Translations under genes and position numbers: made by a program | Part shown: one piece after another, positions 1-6,251 of the stretch | Numbering within the stretch: position 1 is the first letter of the stretch | Layout: the number at the start of each line of letters is the position of its first letter | Source of the DNA: an uncultured bacterium | Lineage (GTDB): Bacteria > Cyanobacteriota > Vampirovibrionia > Gastranaerophilales > Gastranaerophilaceae | DNA: 6,868 nt | Assembly: GCA_947365485.1 (NCBI GenBank) | Contig: CANAXK010000097.1 | Span: 1 to 6,868 of the forward strand | Reading direction: 5' to 3' | Notes under the pieces: model-generated | The model's input: only the letters and a program-made list of their open reading frames with translations | Database searches by the model: none | Told to the model about the DNA's origin: nothing

Positions 1-1119
1 GAAAACATCCACGGACATGGCAAGGTTAACGAAGATGTATTCAAAGCTGGCATTGAGTGTTCAAAAAGAGCGATGTATCCTGACTGGTTATCACTTTCAG
101 GCGAAGGCTATGTAGCTTCTATGTACAAAAAATACGGTAAAGTTGTTTCTCCAATGGGTTGCAGAGCGTTCTTATCACCTTGGTTTGAAAAAGGCGGTAT
201 GCACCCTGCTGATGAGAACGATTCACCGATTTTCGTTGGTCGTTTCAACATTGGTGCTATAAGCTTACACTTACCAATGATTTATGCCAAGGCTAAGAAA
301 GAAAGCAAAGATTTTTATGAAGTTCTTGATTACTATATGGAGCTCATCAGAAAGCTTCACATCAGAACTTACGAATACTTAGGAGAGATGAAGGCTTCTG
401 TAAACCCTCTTGCTTATTGCGAAGGCGGGTTCTTAGGCGGACATTTGGGTATTCATGACAAAATCAAGCCTTTGTTGAAGTCTGCGACTGCTTCATTTGG
501 TATCACAGCATTGAACGAGCTTCAGGAATTGCACAACGGCAAGTCACTTGTTGAAGACGGTGCGTTTGCGCTTGAGGTTATGGAATACATCAACAAGAAA
601 GTTAACGAGTTCAAGGAGCAGGACGGTTACTTATACGCAATCTACGGCACACCTGCTGAAAACCTTTGCGGGCTTCAGATTAAGCAGTTCCGTAAAAAGT
701 ACGGCGTAGTTGCAAACGTATCTGACAGAGGATATGTTTCAAACAGCTTCCACTGCCATGTTAGCGAAGACATCACACCGATTGAGAAACAGGACTGTGA
801 AAAACGTTTCTGGGATTTATTGAACGGCGGTAAGATTCAGTATGTAAAATATCCACTTAACTACAACACAGAAGCGGTTGAAACACTTGTTCATCGTGCA
901 ATGGATATGGGATTCTACGAAGGTGTTAACCTGTCACTTTCATACTGCGATGATTGCGGTCACGAAGAGCTCAACATGGATGTCTGCCCGAAATGCGGAA
1001 GCAGAAATCTTACCAAGATTGACAGAATGAACGGCTACCTCTCTTACTCAAGAGTTAAGGGTGACACCCGTTTGAACGATGCCAAGATGGAAGAGCTGGC
1101 AGATAGAAAATCAATGTAG
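1..1119 (+). CDS. nrdD: Anaerobic (class III) ribonucleoside-triphosphate reductase, C-terminal part
   Basis: The frame is open from base 1, so the 5' end lies outside the window; 372 codons and a TAG stop are present. The enzyme reduces ribonucleoside triphosphates to deoxy forms in the cytosol using a glycyl radical, and works only without oxygen. Visible hallmarks are the MGCRAFLSPW segment with the likely thiyl-radical cysteine (codon 160-162), GRFNIGAISLHLP just after it, and YGTPAENL and NSFHCHV farther on. A zinc ribbon follows, with CxxC pairs at codons 946/955 and 985/994. The last hallmark is RMNGYL, whose glycine (codon 1033-1035) matches Gly681 of E. coli NrdD. The C-terminal tail after it resembles the family's N-x2-K-x2-E ending. 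Catalytic cysteine, zinc ligands and radical glycine are all present, so the gene looks functional. The activase gene nrdG does not follow; a terminator does. Confidence 0.96.
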   Translation, partial: ENIHGHGKVNEDVFKAGIECSKRAMYPDWLSLSGEGYVASMYKKYGKVVSPMGCRAFLSPWFEKGGMHPADENDSPIFVGRFNIGAISLHLPMIYAKAKKESKDFYEVLDYYMELIRKLHIRTYEYLGEMKASVNPLAYCEGGFLGGHLGIHDKIKPLLKSATASFGITALNELQELHNGKSLVEDGAFALEVMEYINKKVNEFKEQDGYLYAIYGTPAENLCGLQIKQFRKKYGVVANVSDRGYVSNSFHCHVSEDITPIEKQDCEKRFWDLLNGGKIQYVKYPLNYNTEAVETLVHRAMDMGFYEGVNLSLSYCDDCGHEELNMDVCPKCGSRNLTKIDRMNGYLSYSRVKGDTRLNDAKMEELADRKSM

Positions 1120-1125
1120 AAAACA

Positions 1126-1156
1126 AAAAAATCCGGATTATAAATCCGGATTTTTT
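1126..1156. terminator. Bidirectional intrinsic terminator between convergent genes
   Basis: A perfect inverted repeat has 13-bp arms (1126-1138 and 1144-1156), a 5-base loop and a TCCGGA core flanked by A6 on the left and T6 on the right. Read on either strand it is a stem followed by a U tract. It starts 6 bases after the nrdD stop. On the minus strand the TAA stop of the SprA-like gene (1157-1155) overlaps its outer edge, so one structure serves both converging transcripts. Confidence 0.93.
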
Positions 1157-1502
1157 ATGCGTAATAATCTATTCTCTGCGCCTGCGCTTTTATTCTCCGC
1201 GCCTGCGCTGCAACCTTGTAGTCCTGACTTGAAGGGTCTGATGGTGCCATTGCGGATTTGATAACTGTTTCTGCCTGCCCGATTGTTTCTTTTGGATTCT
1301 TTTTGTTGAGAGATGGCATTCTTATTGAAACATGCCCTCCAATTGGAATCCCATCGGAGTTTTTCTCAATCACAATCGGGCCTGCAAGTGAGCCGCCCGC
1401 GTTTTTGTGAGCGAGTTCATGGGCGTAGATTTCTGAATAGTTTTTTCGAATCAACGCCTGTTTTTGCTGGTTTCGGACAACAGAAATGCTCATAGGATTC
1501 AT
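1155..1502 (-). CDS. Small SprA-related putative metallopeptidase-like protein (HELAH motif)
   Basis: This encodes 115 residues. It resembles the SprA-related family of putative zinc-peptidase-like catalytic domains: an AHELAHKNAGG segment (H28, E29, H32 as possible zinc/catalytic residues), a hydrophobic strand with IGGHVSI (residues 54-60), and APSDPSSQDYKVAAQA (86-101), which matches the family's usual closing motif. An ATG 11 codons farther upstream (1535) is in frame, but the start at 1502 is preferred. A perfect AAGGAGG lies 8 bases before it and falls inside the longer reading. No signal peptide or membrane segment is seen, so it is probably cytosolic. It is much shorter than SprA-family proteins that carry long N-terminal regions; only the core is present. 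Substrate and proteolytic activity are unknown. It lies downstream of the TrmB-type regulator, with its own promoter in between. Family assignment is from recalled motifs. Confidence 0.8.
   Translation of the reverse strand: MNPMSISVVRNQQKQALIRKNYSEIYAHELAHKNAGGSLAGPIVIEKNSDGIPIGGHVSIRMPSLNKKNPKETIGQAETVIKSAMAPSDPSSQDYKVAAQARRIKAQAQRIDYYA
1171..1209 (-). repeat. Two-copy 21-base tandem repeat inside the SprA-like gene
   Basis: Two 18-base blocks (1171-1188 and 1192-1209) differ at one base and are offset by 21 bases, exactly seven codons. They encode AQARRIK followed by AQAQRID (residues 99-112), an in-frame duplication extending the C-terminal helix. Confidence 0.75.
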
Positions 1503-1510
1503 ATCACACA

Positions 1511-1517
1511 CCTCCTT
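1511..1517 (-). promoter_or_regulatory. Strong Shine-Dalgarno site that fixes the SprA-like start
   Basis: CCTCCTT on the plus strand reads AAGGAGG on the coding strand, 8 bases before the ATG at 1502. It sits inside the extra N-terminal codons of the longer possible reading, which argues against that reading. Confidence 0.85.
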
Positions 1518-1526
1518 GGAATTATT

Positions 1527-1554
1527 ATTATACACTTTTTTATAAGAATTGCAA
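1527..1554 (-). promoter_or_regulatory. Probable promoter of the SprA-like gene
   Basis: On the minus strand, TTGCAA (1554-1549, 4 of 6 matches to TTGACA) lies 16 bases before a consensus TATAAT (1532-1527). Transcription would start near 1520, leaving a short leader that contains the AAGGAGG. The 65-base gap after the trmB-like stop shows no terminator, so readthrough from the regulator gene is also possible. Confidence 0.6.
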
Positions 1555-1567
1555 GACGCTATCCGAC

Positions 1568-2392
1568 TTAGTGAATCATATAAGTCGCGTTTGAGCCGAG
1601 AACTTTGTCTTTGAGGCGCTTAAATCCTTTGCCGTAAATGTATTTCATCTGCTCGACGAGGTTTTCTTCAACGTCAATAAGGTACATGTCATGAACAATA
1701 AATTCTTTTATAATAAAAACAATGCCCTTGTTTTTCGTCCAAATAATATTCGTATCAGCAATATCGTTTTTGAGCGACGAAATCTTGCCAACAACCCCTT
1801 CTGAATCATCAGTCGCAATAATCACCATGCGCCCGCCGAGCGAGAGCTCAATATCTCTTGCAAACGCGTGCTCAAACACAAGCCCGAAACGGGTCTGAAA
1901 ATTGTCATAACCCACGATTCTTATCTCAACGTTCCGGTTGTAGGCGTTAAGAAGCTCCTGCTCAAAAACTTTGTAGTCCTGCGACCAGACCTCCATGTAA
2001 ATCTCGCGCTTCGCATTCTGGATAACCTCAATTATTTTGTCCCGAATGTTCTGCTTGCCTGTAATCGTCATTATCGGCTCGTTATAGTCGTCTTTCACAT
2101 TCGGAAGGTGCTTGTCCAGAAAATTGATAGTTGAGGTCATTTTCTTCTGGAACCTGGACGTGAGCTGCTTTGGCTTTATCGGGGTGTAGGTAACTGGTTT
2201 TGTGTTGGCTGATACGACAACATTCTTCTCCTCAAGGACTTTTAAGGTGTCATAAGTCCTTGATTGCGGGATGTTAGCGAGTTTCGAAACCTCATAGCCA
2301 GTTGCAGGGTACTTTTTTAAAAGCGCAATGTAGACTTTCGCCTCGTAAGTGTTGAACCCGATTTCTTTTAATTTTTCCACCAAATCTGCCAT
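1568..2392 (-). CDS. TrmB-family transcriptional regulator
   Basis: This encodes 274 residues. Residues about 1-75 form a TrmB-type winged helix-turn-helix: FNTYEAKVYIALLKKYPATGYEVSKLANIPQSRTYDTLKVLEEKNVV is close to family wording, with IPQSRTYDTLKVLEEK as the recognition-helix region. A short helix follows (about 75-100). Residues about 105-240 resemble the phospholipase-D-like middle domain of TrmB proteins (REIYMEVW, then GRMVIIATDDSEGVVG), which in characterised archaeal members contributes to sensing sugars. The ligand here cannot be told. No transport genes lie nearby, unlike archaeal sugar-regulating TrmB. No Shine-Dalgarno is visible; a -10-like TAGAAT lies 6 bases before the ATG, suggesting a leaderless message. 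The obvious candidate targets are its own promoter and that of the downstream SprA-like gene. Family is fairly certain, specificity unknown. Confidence 0.88.
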   Translation of the reverse strand: MADLVEKLKEIGFNTYEAKVYIALLKKYPATGYEVSKLANIPQSRTYDTLKVLEEKNVVVSANTKPVTYTPIKPKQLTSRFQKKMTSTINFLDKHLPNVKDDYNEPIMTITGKQNIRDKIIEVIQNAKREIYMEVWSQDYKVFEQELLNAYNRNVEIRIVGYDNFQTRFGLVFEHAFARDIELSLGGRMVIIATDDSEGVVGKISSLKNDIADTNIIWTKNKGIVFIIKEFIVHDMYLIDVEENLVEQMKYIYGKGFKRLKDKVLGSNATYMIH

Positions 2393-2416
2393 GCAATCAT
2401 TCTAGCAGAAATTGCA
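2392..2416. repeat. Inverted repeat TGCAAT-N13-ATTGCA over the trmB-like promoter
   Basis: Perfect 6-base arms at 2392-2397 and 2411-2416 enclose the TAGAAT -10 box and touch the start codon. The placement would suit an autorepression operator, but the arms are short and the role is inference. Confidence 0.4.
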
Positions 2417-2427
2417 AAATAAGTGAA
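2399..2427 (-). promoter_or_regulatory. Probable promoter of the trmB-like gene (leaderless)
   Basis: On the minus strand, TTCACT (2427-2422, 4 of 6 to consensus) lies 17 bases before TAGAAT (2404-2399, 5 of 6). Only 6 bases separate the -10 from the ATG at 2392, so the expected first transcribed base falls at or next to the start codon. No Shine-Dalgarno is present. Confidence 0.6.
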
Positions 2428-2478
2428 GAGAATGGCGCCAAGCTAATAGCCTCACGCAAAACCGAAGTCTTTTACCCC

Positions 2479-4344
2479 TTACTTGCCAAGCATTACCATC
2501 AAAACCGAAATATCAGCAGGCTTTACACCTCCGATTCTGGAAGCCTGCGCAAGGTTTGTCGGTCGGACTTTTTCCAGCTTTTCTTTTGTCTCGGTTGAAA
2601 TATGCTTGATTTGTGAATAATCAATGTTAGCCGGAATCCTGTATTTTTCGAGCTTTTCAGAAGTCTCAACCTGCTGCTCCTGACGCTTTATGTAGCCGTC
2701 GTACTTGATAAGAACTTCGGCCTCGTCTGTAATGTCGTCACTTAGATTAAGCCTTGAGGTCTCTTCGTCCAACTCTTTAAAAATACTGTAATTGATGTTC
2801 GGACGCTTAAGAAGCTCTGCAAGCCTTATGCCCTTGTCAATGTGCTCGCTGTGCTTTGCAAGAATTGAATTGACCTCGTCTGTTGCAGAAATCTTCGTTT
2901 CCTTCAACCGCTCGATTTCTCTTGAGATACTTTCCTGCTTCGCAAGAAATCTCTGATACTGCGCATCATCCACGAGCCCGATTTCATGCCCGATTCTTGT
3001 CAAACGCTCATCAGCATTATCCTGCCTCAAAAGAAGTCGGTACTCGGAGCGCGAAGTGAGCATTCTGTAAGGTTCCTGAATATCTTTTGTGACTAAATCG
3101 TCAATCAGTGTTCCTATGTATGATGAAGCGCGCGAAAGTTCGAGCGGGTCAGAGTTGTTCATATACTTAACCGCGTTAATCCCTGCAACCAAGCCCTGTG
3201 CAGCAGCTTCTTCGTACCCGCTTGTGCCGTTAATCTGACCTGCGAAGAACAAACCTTCAATATCTTTTGACATCAAAGAGTGCTTTGTCTGAATCGCCGG
3301 AACATAGTCGTATTCGACCGCATAAGCCGGTTTAATAATATGCGCTTTTTCTAAGCCCGGAAGCGAGCGGAGCATTTCCACCTGAACGCATGCCGGCAGG
3401 CTAGTTGAGAATCCCTGAATATAGACTTCATAAGTGTTTAAGCCTTCCGGCTCAATAAAGATGTGGTGCGAAGGGTTTGAGGCAAACCTTACAATCTTGT
3501 CTTCAATTGACGGGCAGTATCTTGGCCCGACGCCTTGAATCAAGCCCTGATACATCGGTGATTTATCAAGGTTAGCTCGGATTATTGCGTGTGTGTCTTC
3601 GTTTGTGCGGGTAAGGTAACACGGCACCTGCTCGCGCATAGGGCGGTTTGGTTTGAAGGAGTAGAAGCTCAGCTTCTCATCACCCGGCTGGATTTCCATT
3701 TTTGAGTAATCAATAGTGCGTTTATCCACGCGTGCCGGAGTTCCGGTCTTGAGTTTTTTGGTAACAATTCCGTGGTCTCTCAAGGATTGCGAAAGCCCTA
3801 TTGCTGCGCGTTCTCCGAGTCTTCCGCCTGAATATGCCTGCAAGCCCACATACATTTTGCCTTCTAAGGATGTGCCTGTTGTAAGGATTATTGCGCGACA
3901 AGAGTATTCAAGTCCAAACTCGTCGACTGCGCCTGTGATTTGACCGTCTTTTACTTTTATATCCGTGATACAGGTTTGTTTTATCCAGATATTATCAGTG
4001 TTTTCCAGAATATTGCGCATATATTGCGTGTATTCTTTTTTGTCTGATTGAGCTCTAAGTGCTCTAACAGCAGGGCCTTTAGAAGAGTTGAGGGTTTTCA
4101 TCTGGATATAAGTAGCGTCTGCAACCTCGCCCATAACTCCGCCGAGAGCGTCGATTTCTCTCACAAGGGTTGATTTTGCAGGGCCTCCAATTGCAGGGTT
4201 GCAGGGTTGGAGTGCAATATTATCGACATTGAGGGTGCAAAGTAGGACATTACATCCAAGTCGTGCAGCAGAGAGTGCGGCTTCGCATCCTGCGTGGCCT
4301 GCTCCAACTACGATTACATCAAATTTGTTATTCAGATAATCCAT
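2479..4344 (-). CDS. mnmG: tRNA uridine-5-carboxymethylaminomethyl(34) synthesis enzyme MnmG (GidA)
   Basis: The 621 residues match the usual length of the family. With MnmE this FAD enzyme builds the (carboxymethyl)aminomethyl group on wobble U34 of tRNAs reading A/G-ending split-box codons, using methylene-tetrahydrofolate. The FAD-binding GAGHAG (residues 14-19) is intact. The two conserved cysteines are present: C48 in PCNPAIGG and C277 in GPRYCPSIEDKIVRF. Also seen are KTGTPARV (199-206), the FFAGQINGTSGYEEAAAQG segment (367-385), and TSRSEYRLLLRQDNADERLT opening the C-terminal helical part that contacts MnmE and tRNA. The protein ends VLMVMLGK, as is typical. mnmE is not adjacent. The start lies 30 bases after the HNH-type gene's stop, with TATAAT 6 bases before the ATG and no Shine-Dalgarno, so translation may be leaderless or SD-independent. 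Confidence 0.98.
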   Translation of the reverse strand: MDYLNNKFDVIVVGAGHAGCEAALSAARLGCNVLLCTLNVDNIALQPCNPAIGGPAKSTLVREIDALGGVMGEVADATYIQMKTLNSSKGPAVRALRAQSDKKEYTQYMRNILENTDNIWIKQTCITDIKVKDGQITGAVDEFGLEYSCRAIILTTGTSLEGKMYVGLQAYSGGRLGERAAIGLSQSLRDHGIVTKKLKTGTPARVDKRTIDYSKMEIQPGDEKLSFYSFKPNRPMREQVPCYLTRTNEDTHAIIRANLDKSPMYQGLIQGVGPRYCPSIEDKIVRFASNPSHHIFIEPEGLNTYEVYIQGFSTSLPACVQVEMLRSLPGLEKAHIIKPAYAVEYDYVPAIQTKHSLMSKDIEGLFFAGQINGTSGYEEAAAQGLVAGINAVKYMNNSDPLELSRASSYIGTLIDDLVTKDIQEPYRMLTSRSEYRLLLRQDNADERLTRIGHEIGLVDDAQYQRFLAKQESISREIERLKETKISATDEVNSILAKHSEHIDKGIRLAELLKRPNINYSIFKELDEETSRLNLSDDITDEAEVLIKYDGYIKRQEQQVETSEKLEKYRIPANIDYSQIKHISTETKEKLEKVRPTNLAQASRIGGVKPADISVLMVMLGK

Positions 4345-4350
4345 AAGTCA

Positions 4351-4356
4351 ATTATA
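4351..4356 (-). promoter_or_regulatory. Consensus -10 box just before mnmG
   Basis: A perfect TATAAT on the minus strand (4356-4351) lies in the 30-base gap, 6 bases before the mnmG ATG. The expected start point coincides with the start codon. No convincing -35 is seen at 16-18 bases spacing, so promoter status is uncertain. Confidence 0.4.
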
Positions 4357-4374
4357 CACCAAAGTTAAAACCTG

Positions 4375-5574
4375 TTATTTTTTCTTTTTGTCACGCTCGA
4401 GTTCTTCCAAAAAATTATTATATTCTCTTTTAGCATTATCGATAGCCTTGTTATCTTTTATCATGCATTCATAATAGTATTTTTTTTCATCACGCAGTTT
4501 AGCCTGCATTCTTCTAAGTTCAATTATTTGTCTTTCAACATCGTCCATTTCTTCTTTTACACGGTTAAATTGTTCAAGATGTTCGCTTTTTCTCGCATTC
4601 AACTCATTTTTCTTATCATCCAACTTTGCCTTGTGCTGTCTCAAATGTTTCTTAATATTTAAAACTATTTTACCGTCTGTATATTCGTCAATTCTTCTCT
4701 TTACCTTGCGCGGCAAATCTGACATCTTTGTTAGCTTGCCTGCATTTATAAATGCCGAAATTTTATTAATTTGTTTTTGAATATTATTCTTAAAATCAGG
4801 AGACGCCTCCTGAATATCACTATAGGCAACTGCTCCCCTTGTATGATTACAGAATTGGTGCATATATAAACCATTGCTGTAAGACCTGGTTCCGTTCTGA
4901 GAATCTGGTATGATATGGTCAAATGTGTTAGCTAAACTTCCTACAATATTTTTGATCAATTTCATATCATCATATCCATAATCTGAAAACTTCAAAATAA
5001 TATTCTCATATCCAAATCCGTCATTCGTCGCTGTATTTCGAAAATACTCGACAATTTCCGGTTTCGTGAATATTTCTTTAAAAGTTAATTTAGGATACAG
5101 CTTTGCGTATTCGTCCATAACTTCAATCAAATTCTGATAAATTTCCGGCAAAACAGGCTTCAATGCAGTAAGTTTCTTTATAATTTGGGGAGCACTTTTA
5201 CAAATACCTTTGCTTTTATTAACTAAATTCTTAATACTGTTTTGCATCTCTTCGGGTAAATCCAATAATTCTGCCCGTACATCTTTTTGAGCAACCGCTC
5301 TAGGGAAAATTAATCGCGGGTACCGTTTTGCGACCAGCGCCAAAAAGTTAAATTCCGGTGTGTCCTTAAAAGCCTTGAACTCCTTGTGCTTCATAACAGC
5401 AGAAGAAGAGACCCTAAAGCTATTTATTATTTCATTACACTCCGGAAAAGTAAACATCCTTTTGCCGCATTTTGCACAGCTAAGATGCGAGATAAAGCGC
5501 GGGTCATCAACAGCTTTCTTCGGAAATCTGTAGCCAAAATTTGGGGAGTTATTATTAGAAAACAGGGTAATCAT
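4375..5574 (-). CDS. HNH-type nuclease-like protein with long C-terminal coiled coil, function unknown
   Basis: This 399-residue protein is not a named family I recognise. Residues 219-247 show an HNH-like core: DHIIP (219-223), N234, then HQFCNHTRG with H239, C242 and N243. In HNH enzymes this arrangement binds a metal and cuts DNA or RNA. A CAKCG pair (C33, C36) could be the other half of a zinc site with H239/C242, but about 180 mostly helical residues separate them, far more than usual. Residues about 300-399 are very rich in Lys, Glu, Asp and Gln and look like a long coiled coil ending in a lysine run. The N-terminus (NNNSPNFGYRF) has no signal peptide. No clear Shine-Dalgarno precedes the ATG. 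It lies 41 bases after tsaC and 30 before mnmG. Three hand-counted 60-base lines gave about 28-33% GC, against 47-55% for sampled mnmG and tsaC lines. A lineage-specific or acquired gene is likely; nuclease activity is inference. Confidence 0.75.
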   Translation of the reverse strand: MITLFSNNNSPNFGYRFPKKAVDDPRFISHLSCAKCGKRMFTFPECNEIINSFRVSSSAVMKHKEFKAFKDTPEFNFLALVAKRYPRLIFPRAVAQKDVRAELLDLPEEMQNSIKNLVNKSKGICKSAPQIIKKLTALKPVLPEIYQNLIEVMDEYAKLYPKLTFKEIFTKPEIVEYFRNTATNDGFGYENIILKFSDYGYDDMKLIKNIVGSLANTFDHIIPDSQNGTRSYSNGLYMHQFCNHTRGAVAYSDIQEASPDFKNNIQKQINKISAFINAGKLTKMSDLPRKVKRRIDEYTDGKIVLNIKKHLRQHKAKLDDKKNELNARKSEHLEQFNRVKEEMDDVERQIIELRRMQAKLRDEKKYYYECMIKDNKAIDNAKREYNNFLEELERDKKKK

Positions 5575-5615
5575 ATTTTTTATAAACCCCGTATAAAAAA
5601 TTTTTTGCTACCTAA

Positions 5616-6191
5616 TTAAATTTCAATTTCACCCTGTCTGTAAATCACAACATTTCCATCCTTAAATCCTGCGACAGTGGAAGCTCTGCCCTGTGCTTCG
5701 CACCCAAAGGAAGGCACCACCAAATCGACTTTGTCTCCGATGTATTCAAGTGCCTGCTCGTAAGTCAGTGCAGCAGGTTCTCCTGAAAGGTTCGCGCTTG
5801 TGGTTGCAAGCACCCGTCCATCAATACCTCTGCAAATTCCGGCGAATGTTTCGTTATCAGGGATTCTTATTCCGACAGTCGGCATTGCTGAGGTTATGTA
5901 ATCCGGTGTGTTTTCTGATTTTTCAACCACGAGGGTCAAAGCGCCGGGAAAATGTTTTTTCACTAGTCTTTGTGCTTCTTTTTCAACCGGTTGTTTCACA
6001 TAGTCAAAAAGATTATAGACTTCGTCGCTCATCAGAATCAGAGGTTTTTTGCCGTCTCTGTGTTTGATTTCGTAGATGCGTTTAACGGCTTTTTCGCTTG
6101 TCGGAAGGCATCCGATTCCCCATACCGTATCTGTTACAAATGCGATAACTCCGTCGTTTTTCAGTATATTATTAATCTTTTCCGTATTCAT
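5616..6191 (-). CDS. tsaC: L-threonylcarbamoyladenylate synthase (YrdC/TsaC type)
   Basis: This encodes 191 residues, a single YrdC-like domain without the extra C-terminal domain of Sua5. It makes threonylcarbamoyl-AMP from threonine, bicarbonate and ATP, the activated donor for t6A at position 37 of ANN-reading tRNAs. Family motifs are all present: VTDTVWGIG (19-27), KHRDGKKP (43-50), the PGALTLVV strand (82-89), VGIRIPD (106-112), TTSANLSGEP (130-139) and GRASTV (168-173). KHRDGKKP carries the basic residues that grip the nucleotide. YciO-type paralogues are similar, but the complete motif set favours TsaC. The start at 6191 has a weak GGTGG 5 bases upstream. It is first in the minus-strand block, driven from the divergent promoter shared with the plus-strand pair. 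Its partners (tsaB, tsaD, tsaE) are not in the window. Confidence 0.93.
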   Translation of the reverse strand: MNTEKINNILKNDGVIAFVTDTVWGIGCLPTSEKAVKRIYEIKHRDGKKPLILMSDEVYNLFDYVKQPVEKEAQRLVKKHFPGALTLVVEKSENTPDYITSAMPTVGIRIPDNETFAGICRGIDGRVLATTSANLSGEPAALTYEQALEYIGDKVDLVVPSFGCEAQGRASTVAGFKDGNVVIYRQGEIEI

Positions 6192-6241
6192 TTAACCACC
6201 AGCCCGTTTTTGTATTATAATAAAATCATACTACAAACCAA
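6192..6241. promoter_or_regulatory. Compact divergent promoter with overlapping -10 boxes
   Basis: The perfect 10-base palindrome TATTATAATA (6213-6222) contains TATAAT on both strands: minus 6219-6214 for tsaC, plus 6216-6221 for the 81-residue gene. Candidate -35 boxes are TTGGTT on minus (6241-6236, 16-base spacing) and TTAACC on plus (6192-6197, 18-base spacing). Leaders would be about 16 and 24 bases. The two polymerase sites overlap, so simultaneous use should be mutually exclusive. Confidence 0.65.
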
Positions 6242-6251
6242 GGAGACAAAC

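Noticed and set aside
1313..2134. Plus-strand open frames opposite the SprA-like and TrmB-like genes
   Set aside because: They have no recognisable protein content or ribosome binding sites and lie entirely antisense to genes with clear family motifs; shadows.
2433..2440. 8-base palindrome TGGCGCCA upstream of the trmB-like promoter as an operator
   Set aside because: It is a single short palindrome with no second copy in the window, lying just upstream of the -35. It could easily be chance.
2458..2471. Minus-strand hairpin AAGAC-UUCG-GUUUU just after the mnmG stop, as a terminator
   Set aside because: The stem is only 5 bp with one G-U pair. The U run is part of the stem, not a tail, and GCG follows. 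It may be a stable RNA fold but is not a convincing terminator.
5575..5615. AT-rich gap with A6T6 as a terminator or origin-like element after tsaC
   Set aside because: There is no GC stem and no repeated boxes; 41 bases are too few to support either. Readthrough into the HNH-like gene is the simpler reading.
4375..6191. A known toxin-antitoxin or restriction system around the HNH-like gene
   Set aside because: Neither neighbour is an antitoxin, methyltransferase or immunity gene; both are core tRNA-modification enzymes. Nothing in the sequence supports a paired system.
5386..6251. Plus-strand open frames opposite the HNH-like gene and tsaC
   Set aside because: They are antisense shadows. 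The one ending at 6497 shares only its last 81 codons with a real gene, which starts at 6252 behind its own Shine-Dalgarno.
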